Notes: generated by a model from the sequence alone, not told the origin. 64,000 nucleotides of DNA from Calamus simplicifolius (GCA_900491605.1 UESW01005049.1:186001-250000), one strand, 5' to 3'; positions 10,800 through 22,385 are shown, counted from the stretch's first letter. Made by a program: numbers and translations.

Positions 10800-11440
10800 G
10801 GTTCCTTTTGAACCACCGTGTCAGGGCCGAGTGATGTCCCATGGGCCACGATGCCGTGAGCTCCTTTTGAACCACCCTGGGGGTTTGTATGCCGCCCAGG
10901 TGGCGACCCAGCTGGGTACGGAGCCTTTAGGGACTTAACCAACTCGGGAGCACTGCCGTGCCGGGGCCGAGTGGTATCCCGTGGGCTGCGATGCCAGTGA
11001 GCTCCTTTTGAACCAGCCTGGGGGTTTGTGTGCCGCCCAGGTGGTGACTCAGCCGGGTACGGAGCCTTTAGGGACTTAACCAACTCGGGGGCACCGTCGT
11101 GCCGGGGCCGAGTGGTGTCCCGTGGGCCGCGATGCCAGTGAGCTCCTTTTGAACCAGCCTGGGGTTTGTGTTCCGGCCAAGTTGCGACTCAGCCGGGTAC
11201 GGAGCCTTTAGGGACTTAACCAACTCGGGGGGCACCGCCGTGCCGGGGCCGAGTGGTGTCCCGTGGGCCGCGATCCCAGTGAGCTTCTTTTGAACCAGCC
11301 AAGGGGTTTGTGTTCCACCCAAGTGGTGACTCAGCCGGGTACGAAGCCTTTAGGGACTTAACCAACTTGGGGGCACCGTCGTGCCGGGGCCGAGTGGTGT
11401 CCCGTGGGCCGCGATGCCAGTGAGCTCCTTTTGAAAGACT
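10800..11440. repeat. 141-bp tandem repeat between integrase and 3' LTR
   Basis: CTCCTTTTGAACC recurs at 10861, 11002, 11143, 11284 and 11425, exactly 141 bp apart. A partial unit lies at the 3' side of the array (10802). Tandem arrays in the 3' untranslated region are a known feature of Tat/Ogre elements and a source of plant satellites. Confidence 0.93.
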
Positions 11441-11577
11441 TGGCGCAAGGGAGGACAAACTGTGTCGTCAGAAAGGACCTTTTTTATTACTCATGCTTCT
11501 GGGAGTACATTATTGATAATATCGGCGAAGGTTGTCCGCATTCCAGGTACGTGGAATGGGCTTTCCGTCAAGCTCTT

Positions 11578-12258
11578 CTAGTTTGTATGCCCCCGGTGGA
11601 ATGCCTCGGCGACACGGTAGGGACCTTCCCAGTTGGGGGATAGCTTGCCCCGCTCGGTAGGCTTTGATACCTCAGCCTTTCGTAGCACCAAGTCTCCGCG
11701 GCGAAAAACCTTGGGATGAACCCGGGCGTTGTAGTACTCAACTGCTCGCTGGCGAAAGGTCGCCATGCGTAGTCTCGCTCTATCATGCGCCTCGTCGATG
11801 AAGTCTAGGTTAGCCCAAATTAGTGCGGAGTTGCCTTCCTCACTGAAGGACTCCACACGTGGGTTGGGCAACCCGATCTCGACGGGGATGACGGCCTCGG
11901 ATCCGAAGGAGAGGCTGAAAGGAGTTTCGCCCGTCGGGGCTCTGGGCGTTGTGTGGTAAGCCCATATCACACTGGGGAGCTCTTCTACCCAGCGTCCTTT
12001 GGAGCCATCTAGGCGAGTCCTGAGCCCTCTGAGGATGGTGCAGTTCATGACCTCAGCCTCCCCGTTGGTCTGGGGGTGGCCGACAGAGGTAAATCGGTGG
12101 TGAATGCCTAGCTCCTCGCAGAAGGCTTTGAACGCCTCGTTGAATTGGCGGCCGTTGTCCGTGACGAGGGTGTGAGGCAAGCCAAAGCGGCATATGATCG
12201 ACTTCCAAAAGAAGGCCTTAACTTTGCTCTCGGTGATTTTGGCCAATGCCTCGACCGT
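11578..12258 (-). pseudogene. truncated integrase of the Tat-type element
   Basis: The minus-strand translation starts inside the integrase core. It has TESKVKAFFWKSIICRFGLP, then VTDNGRQF (second catalytic Asp) and HPQTNGEAE (catalytic Glu), followed by the WVEELPSVIWAYHTTPR and TGETPFSLSFGSEAVIPVE blocks typical of Tat integrases. The zinc-binding N-terminus and the first catalytic Asp are missing, removed by the deletion that also took RNase H. The frame stays open for about 220 residues and ends in the C-terminal GPYRVAEAF region. It cannot form an active DDE site. Confidence 0.87.
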
Positions 12259-14377
12259 TCACCTTCCGCAGGGCCTTGAAGAAAGGCAAGCACCTCTCTG
12301 CCGATCTGGAGAGGAAACGACTCAGAGCCGCTATCCTTCCCGTTAGCCGTTGCACTTCCTTCTTGTTGGACGGAGGCCTCATGTCAAGTATGGCACTGAT
12401 CTTCTCTGGGTTCGCCTCGATTCCGCGCTGGGTCACTATAAAGCCCAGAAATTTACCTGCCGTGACCCCAAAAGCGCACTTCTTAGGGTTCAGCTTGACT
12501 TGGAAGCGACGGAGGTTGTTAAAAGTTTCTTCCAGGTCGGAGATGTGGTCGGCGGCATGGGTGCTCTTCGTCAGCATGTCGTCCACGTAGACTTCCATGT
12601 TCCGGCCGAGCTGGTCCTGGAACACCTTGTTCATCAGCCATTGATAAGTCGCTCTCGCATTCTTTAGGCCGAAAGGCATCTCCTTGTAACAGTAAATGCC
12701 TTTCTCTGTCACGAAGGAGGTGTGCTCCTCGTCGCCGGGGTCCATCCTTATCTGATTATATCCGGAGAAGGCGTCCATGAAGCTAAGAAGCTCGTGACCA
12801 GAGGTGGAATCGACCAGCTGGTCAATTCTTGGCAAGGGAAAGCTATCTTTTGGGCACGCCTTGTTGAGGTCGGTGAAGTCTATACATATCCTCCAGCTCC
12901 CGTTTGCCTTGCGCACCATGACTACGTTGGCCAGCCAGCTTGGGTAGTGAGCCTCCCGGATGTGGCCGGCGCTGATCAGCTTGTTGACCTCTTCATCAAT
13001 CGCCCTTTGTCGGTCGGGGGCAAAGCTCCTTTTCTTTTGACGGATTGGACGGTGGCGCGAGTCGATGTTGAGCTTGTGGGTGATGACCTTCGGAGGGATG
13101 CCGGGCATGTCAGACGCTGACCAGGCGAAGACGTTCGAGTTAGCCCGCAGGAAAGCTAAGAGGCGCTCCCAGTCTTCCAGGGGAAGGAGTCTGCCCACAC
13201 GGACGGTCCTTGTTGGGTCATCATTGAGGGGGAAAGTCAGGAGGTGCTCGGCGGGCTCCCCTCCTTTGGCGGTATCTCTAGGATCGGACGCCTCCAAGGC
13301 CGGGTCGGCCTCCAAAGGGCTTGACGCCGCATGATAGCAAGGTAAGACCGGGCTTATCTCCCCGCACATTTCTCCAACTCCTTTGCTGGTGGGGAACTGC
13401 ACCAGTAGATGTCGGGTGGAGATAACCGCGTCCAAAAGATTCAGGCCGAGATGCCCAAGAATGGCATTGTATGCCAAAGGGACTCTCACGACTAGGAATT
13501 TCATGATCACGGTGCTTTGGCATGGCGGGGTTTCGGCCGTCACAGGCAAGGATATTTCACCTTCGACCCTTACAGAATCTCCAGTGAATCCGACTAGCGG
13601 GGTCACCACGGGCTGAAGGGAGTCAACAGATAAACCCATCCGAACAAAGGCGTCGTAAGTAAGGATGTCAGCTGAGCTGCCACTATCAACTAATATCCTT
13701 TTTACAGGGTGTTTGGCGATCGTCATAGCAACGACTACGCCTTCATTGTTTACAATTTCCATTACAGCAATCTCCTCCTGGGGCATTACATTATTTGGAG
13801 CATCCTCCCCCCTCGGCCACTTGGACGTAGAGGCTGACCCCCAGGACACCATCCCAACAGTCCGCTCCATGGGAGTGTTATCGACGGTAGCTTGAGCTGG
13901 CGGAGGCCTCATGATGGCCGACAGCGGCTGTGGTGTCTTTTGGACGTACTTGCCGAGGTAGCCCCGTTGGATGAGCTCCTCGATGGCCCGTTTCAAGCTG
14001 TAGCAGCTGTCGGTGTCGTGGCCGTAGTCCCAGTGGAATCGACAGTAGCGGCTTCTGTCGTGGGGTACACCCTTCTTCATGGGGGGAGGACGTTGAAGGT
14101 AGGACTCGGCCTCGATCTCCATCAGGATGTGGGATCGAGGGGCAAGGAGAGGAGTGAGCTTACCCTCGTCGGGGATAGGGCTTCGGCGCCTGTTGTCGGA
14201 CCGGCGAGGTGGGTCAGATCGGTGATGTCGAGGAGGTCCTCTCGGCTCAGGGCGAGCGGATTTGTGGCTGGAGCCCTTCAAAGACTCCCGGTGAGTGAGG
14301 TCGGCTTCATCTGCCCGGATGTACTTCTGGGCCCGGATAAGGAGGTCAGAGTAGGAGCTCGGGGGCTTCTTGTCCAA
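12218..14377 (-). pseudogene. gag end, protease and reverse transcriptase of the Tat-type element
   Basis: An open frame of 719 codons on the minus strand. Residues about 110-150 hold the CxFHxDxGHDTxxC block found at the gag C-terminus of Tat elements. The aspartic protease motif DSGSSADIL is near residues 231-239. Reverse transcriptase spans about 440-700, with KANGSWRICIDFTDLNKACPKD, FMDAFSGYNQIRM and catalytic YVDD near residues 597-600. After FFKALRKV the RT breaks off at about 12258 and continues out of frame into integrase sequence. The tether, both RNase H domains usual in this lineage, and the front of integrase are absent. The frame is otherwise well kept, so the deletion may have occurred in the parent copy. 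Confidence 0.9.
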
Positions 14378-14404
14378 GGAGAAGGTGAAGCAGGACGGAA
14401 GGAG

Positions 14405-15420
14405 TCACCGCTTCAGCGCCAGGGTGGCCACCGCATCATCGAGATGGTAGACCTCGAGGGCGGCAGTTTTGAATCGAAACACGTAGTCCCGCAGTGACTC
14501 TCCTTCCTTCTGGCGGACGGAGAAGAGGCTGTCTGCCACCCTTGGGATCCGGCGGCAGGCGTCAAAGTGGGCCAAAAATGCCCTCTCTAGTTGCCGGAAG
14601 GAGTCTATACTGTGGGGGGGCAGGCGTGAGTGCCATGCACGGGCGGCCTTCCACAGAGTTGCAGGGAAGGCCTTGCAGAGAAGGGCGTCTGAGGTACCCT
14701 GGACTTGCATCATGGCCTTGTAGCTCTTGAGGTGGTCGAGGGGGTCGATCGTACTGTCGTACGGGTCCACCTAGGGGAAGCGGAACCTGGAGGGAACCGG
14801 TTCCTCCAGGATACGGCGAGTGTAGGGAGGACAAGTGTCAAACTCTTCCTCCGGCTGATGGTTGATCCTCTTGGCGAGCTCGTCGAGGCGCCGGTTGTAC
14901 TCCTCCAGGCGTTCCTCCGCCTGGCGGTTGATCGTCGGGGCCCTCCGAGATGGCTCGGAGGAAGAAGAAGAAGAGGAAACAGAAGGAGATGAAGATGGAA
15001 GCCGGGACTTCCGCCTGGGTTCCTCGCGATGTGGCTTGGGAGGAAACTCGCTGGGGCCGTGGTCAGGGGACCGCGGCCGCTTGGAGGGCTCGCGTCGAGG
15101 CTTCCTTGGGGAAAACTGACGTCGGCCGGCGGCTCGCCGAGGAGAACCTCCCTCGCCGACTGCTGGCTGGCGGGGGAGCAGTCTGGTGCTGGGTGGCCAC
15201 GGACTGCTGCTGCTGGAGTCCATGGATCATGGCAGTGAGATTTTGAACTTGCTGGGAGAGGGTTGCCAGCTGCTCCACTGTTTGGAGGGCGGCGTTCGGT
15301 GGCGGGCCGGCAACCGGAGGGCTGGTAGCAGGGGGATTGGCCTCCTGCTGTCTAGTTGGCGGGGGGAGCCCCGTCGGGCAGCTGACGGAGGCGTCCTAGG
15401 CTTGTGTCACCACCATGGCT
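14405..15420 (-). pseudogene. gag of the Tat-type element
   Basis: On the minus strand, gag is split over frames. The N-terminal part (about 15420-14770) is rich in Pro, Gln, Ser and Arg. Then follows the retrotransposon gag core, with YKAMMQVQGTSDALLCKAFP, AARAWHSRLPP and SFRQLERAFLAHF (14770-14405). One stop lies near 14770 and another break near 14400, before the protease/RT frame. The first Met is probably near 15419, about 85 bp after the LTR. Confidence 0.82.
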
Positions 15421-15483
15421 TCTAGGAGAAGAGAGGGGATGGAAGATGTAGCTCAGGGAAGACGTTCGCTACTTTTTCTTATG

Positions 15484-15503
15484 CCCCCTACCTGGCGCGC
15501 CAA
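15484..15503 (-). other. primer-binding site of the Tat-type element
   Basis: Two bases inside the 5' LTR end, the minus strand reads TTGGCGCGCCAGGTAGGGGG. The TGGCGC start is complementary to a tRNA 3' end, but I cannot assign the tRNA with certainty. Confidence 0.65.
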
Positions 15504-15767
15504 TCTGATGACGCTCGATCACCCCTCCTGGACGTCGGGAACGGGGGCTCTTCTTCTTCACCGGGTTGCCTGCAAAGAAGTCCCAAGACCGAAGAGGGTT
15601 CTCCGGTGGGACCCTCCGACGCCCAAGTTAGTGACAGAGGTCACAGTAGAGAAGGAGCTCGAGAGATCTCTTGAGGAGGGAGAGGTCTCCGAAGGATCAA
15701 TGTGTTCCCTTGAGAATTAGGGCATCAAGTGCGTAAAATACGTGTTACCTGGTTCTCGACGTAATTT

Positions 15768-15783
15768 ACCCTTTTATAGGGGA
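15768..15783 (-). promoter_or_regulatory. LTR TATA box (5' LTR, the promoter copy)
   Basis: The minus strand reads CCCCTATAAAAGGG. It is placed so that transcription would begin about 30 bp further on and run through R-U5 into gag. Confidence 0.72.
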
Positions 15784-16894
15784 TAACGCTGGCACGATCA
15801 CGTGGGTCTGCGTCCATCAGCCGGCGGGGCCGTTGGATTATCGGATCTGGCGCTGTCAGGCAGCGCGCATCGGTGCTGTCGGGCGGCGCGCGTCGGGCGC
15901 TGTCGGGCGGCGCGCGTCAGAGAAGCGGATTATTGAACCGCTGGGGCTGATCTGGCGGGAACTGGAGATGCCGGGGCCGAGTCGGGCCGGCCTAGGATGG
16001 CCTTGGCCGACTCGGCGGAACTGGAGACATCGAGGCCGAGTCGGGCCGGCCTGGGATGGCCTTGGCCGACTCGGCAGAACTAGAGACGCCGGGGCCGAGT
16101 CGGGCCGGCCTGGGATGGCCTTGACCGACTCAGCGGAACAGGAGACGCCGGGGCCGAGTCGGGCCGGCCTGGGATGGCCCTGGCCGACTCGGCAGAACAG
16201 GAGATGTCGGGGCCGAGTCGGGCCGGCCTGGGATGGCCTTGGCCGACTCGACAGATTTGGAGACGCCAGGGCCACCTGGGATGGAAGCGCCGGGGCCGGC
16301 TGGGAAGATGTCGGGGCCAACTTGCTTGGGGACGCCAGGGGCGGCCGAGAAGGATGCTGGGGCCGCCTAGGATGGAAGCGTCAGGGCCGGCTGAGAGGTG
16401 CCGAGGCCGGCTGGGAAGATGTCGGGGCCGACTTGCTTGGGGACGTCAGGGGCGGCCGAGAAGGATGCTGGGGCCGCCTGGGATGAAAGCGCCGGGGCCG
16501 GTTGAGAAGTGTCGGGGCCACCTGGCTTGGAGACGCCATGGCCGGCTGGGAACCGGGGCCATTTGGCTTGGAGACGTAGGGGGCCGGCTAGAAGGATGCC
16601 GGAGGCCGCCTGTCTTGGAGATGCCGGGGCCGGCTGAGAAGTGCTGGGGCCGCCTGGCTTGCAGACGCCATGGCCGGATGGGAACCGGGGCCGCCTGGCT
16701 TGGAGACACCGGGGTGCCAGCTAGGAGGATGCCGAGGGCCGCCTGTCTTGGAGATGCCGGGGCCAGCTGAGAAGTGCCGGGGCCGCTTGGCTTGGAGACG
16801 CCGTGGCCGGCTGGGAACTGGGGCCGCCTGGCTTGGAGACGTAGGGGGCCGGCCAGGAGGATGCCGAGGGCCACCTGTCTTGGAGATGCCGGCC

Positions 16895-18945
16895 TTGAAG
16901 GTGCCGGTCTTGGTGGTGTCGGCCTTTGGGGCCAACTATCTTGGAGGTGTCGGCCTTTGGGGCCGTCGGGTGTCGGCCTTTGGGGCCATCGGTCTTGGAG
17001 ATGTCGGCCTTCGGGTGTCGGCCTTTGGGGCCATCGGTCTTGGAGCCGTCGGTCTTCGGGTGTCGGCCTTTTGGGCCGACGGTCTTGGAGATGTCGGCCT
17101 TTGGGGCCGTCGGGTGTCGGCCTTTGGGGCCGACGAGCCTTGGAGATGTCGGCCTTCAGGTGTCGGCCCTCGGGGCCGTCGGGTGTCGGCCTTTGGGGCC
17201 GACGGTCCTTGGAGATGTCGGCCTTCAGGTGTCGGCCCTCGGGGCCGTCGGGTGTCGGCCTTTGGGGCCGACGGTCTTGGAGATGTCAGCCTTTGGGGTC
17301 GTCAGGTGTCGGCCTTTAGGGCCGTCGATCTTCGGTGTCGGCCTTCGGATGTTGGCCTTTGGGGCCGTCGGTCCTTGGAGATGTCGGCCTTCGAGTGTCG
17401 GCCTTTGGGACCGTCGGTCCTTGGAGCCGTCGGTCTTCGGGTGTCAGCCCTCGGGTGTCGGCCTTTGGGGCCGTCGGTCTTGAACCTTTGTGGCCGTCGG
17501 TTGTCGGCCTTCGGGTGTCGGCCTTTGGGACCGTCGGTCCTTGAAGATGTCGGCCTTCGGGTGTCGGCCTTTGGGGCCGTCGGTCCTTGAAGCCGTCGGT
17601 CTTCGGGTGTCGGCCTTTGGAGCCGACGATCTTCGAAGATGTCGGCCTTCGGGTGTCGGCCTTTGGGGCCGACAGGTGTCGGCCCTCGGGGCCATCGGGT
17701 GGGTGTCGGCCTTTGGGGCCGACGGTCTTAGAGATGTCAGCCTTTGGGGCCGTCGGGTGACGGCCTTTGGGGCCGTCGGTCTTCGGATGTCGGCCTTCGG
17801 GTGTTGGCCTTTGGGGCCGTCGGTCCTTGGAGATGTCGGCCTTCGGGTGTCGGCCTTTGGGACCGTCGGTCCTTGGAGCCGTCGGTCTTCGGGTGTCGGC
17901 CTTTGGGGCCGACGGGTGTCGGCCCTCGGGGCCGTCGGGTGTCGGCCTTTGGGGCCGTCGGTCTTGGACCTTTGGAGCCGTCGGTTGTCGGCCTTCGGGT
18001 GTCGGCCTTTGGGACCGTCGGTCCTTGAAAATGTCGGCCTTCGGGTGTCGGCCTTCGGGGCCGTCGGTCCTTGAAGCCGTCGATCTTCGGGTGTCGGCCT
18101 TTGGAGCCGACGGTCTTCTGAGATGTCGGCCTTCGGGTGTCGGCCTTTGGGGCCAACAGGTGTCGGTCCTCAGGGCCGTCGGATGGGTGTCAGCCTTTGG
18201 GGCCGACGGTCTTGAAGATGTCAGCCTTTGGGGCCGTCGGGTGTCGGCCTTTGGGACCGTCGGTCTTCGGATGTCGGCCTTCGGGTGTTGGCCTTTGGGG
18301 CCGTCGGTCCTTAGAGATGTCGGCCTTCGAGTGTCGGCCTTTGGGGCCGTCGGTCCTTGGAGCCATCGGTCTTCGGGTGTCGGCCTTTGGGGCCGACGGA
18401 TGTCGACCCTCGGGGCCGTCGGGTATCGGCCTTTGGGACCATCGATCTTGGAGATGTCGGCCTTTGGGGCCGTCGGTTGTCGGCCTTCGGGTGTCGGCCT
18501 TTGGGGCCATCGATCCTTAGAGATGTCGGCCTTCGGGTGTCGGCCTTTGGGGCCGTCGGTCCTTGGAGCCGTCGGTCTTCGGGTGTTGGCCTTTGGGGCC
18601 GACGGGTGTCGGCCTTTGGGGCCAACGGTCTTCGAAGATGTCGGCCTTCGGGTATTGGCCTTTGGGGTCGACAGGTGTCGGCCCTCGGGGCCGTCGGGTG
18701 TCGGCCCTCGGAGCCGTCGGGTGTCGGCCTTTGGGACCGACGGTCTTAGAAATGTCGGCCTTTGGAGCCGCCGGTCTTCGGGTGTCGGCCTTTGGGGCCG
18801 TCGATCCTTGGAGATGTCGGCCTTCGGGTGTCGGCCTTTGGGGCCGTCGGTCCTTGGAGCCGTCGGTCTTCGGGTGTCGGCCACCCGTCGGCCTTCGGGG
18901 CCATCGGGTGTCGGCCTTTGAGACCGACGGTCTTGGAGATGTCAA
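16895..18945. repeat. expanded GTCGGCCTTTGGGG array with higher-order units in the 5' LTR
   Basis: Same basic unit as 9460-10540 but about twice as long. Long frames stay open on both strands (a 522-codon minus-strand frame at 17316-18884). They encode only monotonous Arg/Pro/Thr/Asp repeats, so I do not call a gene. Confidence 0.85.
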
Positions 18946-18990
18946 AAATTTTTTTTAATTTTTATGGGATCAACTGGCTCCATCACCTCC

Positions 18991-19790
18991 ACTTCCACTC
19001 CTCAAGTCTAGCATTAATCTTGTCATAAAAGAAGTTGGAAGTCTGATACATTTAGAGCCTTACCAGCAAGAGGAATACCGAGATATGACTTGGTTCTAGT
19101 CCTGATTCTGATATATATGGAGCTCCTCAGCTATGGACCTTCGAACGTGTAAACCAGATTGGCTGCAATATGGAGCAACAGCTTTATCCAACAGCCAAGC
19201 ATTCTACTTGGTAACTTTGGCCATCAACAGGACGTCATCTGCTAAAAAGTAAGCAAGAGATGGGGAGACCACCCTCCACCAGCTAAAAAACTAGTTGGAG
19301 AGATCTCCTTGACACTGCTGTATTGGAGCGTAACATTAACAGGAAGGGAGAAAGAAGGCTACCTTGCTGAAGACTCACTGAAAAAGATAACCTTTATGGT
19401 ATGCAGAATTTCTGATGTCAACAAAATATTAGCAGTAATATTTCAGCTCTGAATAAATGCTCCCTGCTCCTCTAATACAAGAATAGGCATGTACACCCTC
19501 ATGTTAGTCGCCATTGATTTTGCAATCATCTAATAGAGAGTATTTATTATAAGGTTTTAGAGGACAAAAGTCCTTGAATCCTATAGGATCCATTTTCCTT
19601 GGGAGAGGGTCACAAACGTGACCTTCCATGTGGCTGGCATAGCTAAGGCGGAGAACTGTTGCAAGACTTTTCCTTCAAGATATTCTTGTTAAGTATATCC
19701 CAGAAAGACTTTAAAAAGATATGGGAGAAACACTTTAGGCCCAAACACTTTCAAGACAGATTGGGAGAAACCCCTTAGGCCAAGAAAATT
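18991..19790 (-). pseudogene. LINE reverse-transcriptase remnant, upstream half
   Basis: Reading the minus strand from about 19790 leftward, degenerate L1-type RT blocks appear in the right order. They are a GPDGF-like block with FFKVFW-like residues, MPATWKVTFV, a region matching KxxAxRMRxxMxxLVxEEQGAFI (about 19500), a QGxxLSPFLL block (about 19370), ADDVLLMAKV (the FADD catalytic box, about 19235), and YDKINARLEEWKWR just before 18991. The next conserved block is found at 8004 on the far side of the LTR retrotransposon. Several stops show it is long dead. Confidence 0.77.
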
Positions 19791-21744
19791 TCAAACTGTT
19801 TTGGGAATACAGAATAGAGAAAAGAAAGGGTTAAAGTTGGTAAAGAACACCATTGGACTTGAAAAATATTGGTCACTGCTACTCCCCCTTGATGATTTCT
19901 TTATACATGAATTTTGCATTGCAACAAATAAAGAAATATTATATAATGAATTATGCTAATTGATTATTTAGCCCTTTTTAGTAACCATATAATCCAGTCT
20001 ATTCTTAGCCTCAGACTCAGATTTTAGCAAAATGACCTGCACTAAAGTTGCAAAACATTTTGCAGAATTGTCAATACTTAAAATAACAAATGGTAACTCT
20101 GAAGAAGCGTTAGAAAAGATCTCAACACATCCTTTAAAATTTGCCCTGCAAACACCACTAAAGGTCAAAGAGGTGAGATAGTGACATTCCAGAATAGATC
20201 CCAGTCTTTAAATTTTATCTTGTTATTAAAATTATGTGAATTAGTGATGGGTCCATGTTAGTCCAGCATTGGCTTCTATTTTTTTTTTTTTTTCCACATT
20301 GAAAAGAGGAGTCTCAGATATCTGAAAAACTATCCATAAGCAATGAATGTACTAAGACATGCTCAATAGGATCTCCATCGAAGGCACCATGCCTACATTG
20401 TTACACATTTTCTCTTTCTTGGTTGCAAAAATATTTCTTACTTGTTGGTAAGGTGATTACACTGTTATTCCCTTTTAAACAATTGGTTGCTATGATTACT
20501 GTTTTTGTTGGTTCTTTTGTTTAAAGAGTTGGCGTCACATACCACTTCATTACAGTTTCTTATCTACTCACTATTAGATTACCATTGACTTGAGTGAATC
20601 ATTATCTTTGGTGTGGGAAGGCATTATTTCTTAATGTTTATCTTATCAAAACATTGCAACAATTATATATGAGTGGATAAACACTTGAACTCTTCACTTT
20701 TCTGAGAAACAGATAATAAGACAAAATTTATTGTGAAAATCATACAAAAACGCATTAAAAATTATATATGCAAAGATGCATTCTCACTCAAATTCAGCTG
20801 AATAAATAATAGAATGAATTGTGAATTGTGGGGACCTGGATCCAAAAAGATGGTCGACTACATTAAACAGATTTCAGGTCAAAAGATACATCAGTCCTTG
20901 ACCCTTAATTGAAATATTTTGGTTACAAACATGACCAACTAAGCTCAGATTGTCAATGGAAATGAGCAAGCTAGTTTTTCAACCAAGGAAAAACATACTT
21001 AAAATAGCTTACAACAATTGCAACATATGGAAATTGAAAAGCAAAATAGAACAAATCAAAATTCTTTAACAGAATTAGCCTCTCAAAACTTTTTCTGGTA
21101 TCCTAGCCTCTACCAGATAATTGCAGTTTTAAAAAAAAAATTCACATTCTTCCTGACGTCCTACGGTTAAGGAGAGGAACTACAAGGACTTCAAAGCCAG
21201 AAAGGGAGCGACCATCATAGGTAGCTGGCCAGCAAGAGACTCCGGTAGGTATAGATACGGTGCTGACATATGGTTTCCACTTAGCCGAAGTCCAGATATA
21301 ATTAGGCCTGAGTAGAGGTAACAAATGTAGAGACGTAGAAAAGACATAAAGAACACACGAGTGGGGCTTCAAACCAAGGGGACTAGTTTTGAAAAGTGTA
21401 ACAAGATGTTTAAATTGTTCTTCAATTTGTTAACAAAGGCTTCTTCCTGGAGTTATCTGCTGCAATTCGTGTCAGCAGCAGCACTAGCAACTGTTGCAGT
21501 TGTTGCAATTTGATTCTTGCCCACCACCTTGAGAGCAGCAAGTACTTCTAAAATGGCCTCAAAGAAAAAAAGAAAAAAGGTCCCACTGTGTAGAAGATAG
21601 CAGACAGAGGGACTTCAAGTTCATGGTTGCACATCCTAAAACAAGGAGTGTAAATTGGATAGCTTCTTCGTATTGCTTTTCATTGCTGTTCAAGTCCCTA
21701 CTCGAATATGCCAGAAACAAAAATTCTTACAGGTGCTTTCAATG
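19791..21744. other. gene-free stretch
   Basis: No convincing gene, RNA or repeat. It includes a T16-type homopolymer near 20280 and a 76-codon minus-strand frame at 21142-21372 that I could not place in any family. The stretch ends where the duplicated snoRNA unit begins. Confidence 0.5.
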
Positions 21745-21904
21745 GACAAGTTATACCAAATATCATACCACAGCAAAAAACCAGCTTGACTACTCTTGAA
21801 CAACAAACTTTTAACCCGTTGATCAAAAGGGAAGAGTTGAAGAAGATGAACCCTTTTAACCTTTTACTCAAAAGAAGAAGAAGAAGAGCAGCCGATTAAC
21901 AAAA

Positions 21905-21965
21905 AAAATAAACAATCAGTCCCCAAAGATGGTATTTTTCCAATTTTCTGTCTTCATTGGCCATA
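21905..21965 (-). ncRNA. snoRNA-like copy 4 of unit A (degenerate)
   Basis: Only the middle survives: the 25S-type guide next to a CTGA D' box (plus strand CAATCAGTCCCC) and a TGAAGA remnant of box C. No 3' half or terminal D box is seen. Confidence 0.5.
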
Positions 21966-22385
21966 AGCCTAGCACCCAAAATAAACAACAATAACAACAA
22001 AGCCTTAATCCCAAACTAGTTAAATCCTTTTTTTTTTTTCTATTCAGCTTTGTTTTGGATCATATTTTTTATAAGTAGCATTTAAAAGAAGAGAGCAAAA
22101 AACTAATAAAGAAATTGTGGGTATGAGAGCGCCATAACATACAAGATCCGCCATAGTCAAGGAAAATGAGCTGCAAATCCATTGGCATTCAAGTGTTGAA
22201 CTACCGATACAACGCTCTCAATAAGATATCAGCATTCTTTCACAAATACAGATTAAGTAACAAGTCAAAGGCCTAAAAGGGTTCAAAAAAAAAAAAAAAG
22301 AAACAAATAATCTCAACTTCATGATGCTGCAAGTCCTAGAAATCCAAGAAGACGTTCAAACAAAATTATAACTTAGAGTAATTAA

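Larger units (their letters stand above)
8005..18985 (-). mobile_element. complete Ty3/gypsy Tat (Retand-like) LTR retrotransposon
   Basis: The element lies on the minus strand, about 10.98 kb long, with a perfect 5-bp target duplication CCTCC at 8000-8004 and 18986-18990. Read on the plus strand, its LTRs run from TGATGACG to CCATCA (8005-10580 and 15506-18985). Between them, in minus-strand order, are the primer-binding site, gag, protease, reverse transcriptase, a truncated integrase, a 141-bp tandem array and a polypurine tract. The integrase and RT motifs match the Tat lineage of plant gypsy elements, which typically carry such arrays downstream of pol. RNase H is deleted and coding frames are broken, so it is not autonomous. 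It inserted into a LINE. Confidence 0.9.
15506..18985 (-). repeat. 5' LTR of the Tat-type element (3480 bp)
   Basis: Direct repeat of 8005-10580. In the minus-strand sense it starts TGATGGAGCC at 18985 and ends CATCA at 15506. It holds the same ordered arrays, but the GTCGGCCTTTGGGG array is expanded to about 2.05 kb (16895-18945) and contains higher-order units of about 450-480 bp: the variant GTCAGCCTTTGGGG recurs at 17286, 17738 and 18221. The TATA box is at 15768-15783, followed by an R-U5 region of about 240 bp. Confidence 0.9.

Noticed and set aside
17316..18884. 522-codon minus-strand open frame
   Set aside because: Same cause as above: an LTR tandem array, no recognisable domain, no start context.
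21142..21372. 76-codon minus-strand frame
   Set aside because: No family recognised, no splice or promoter context, and comparable frames occur by chance.
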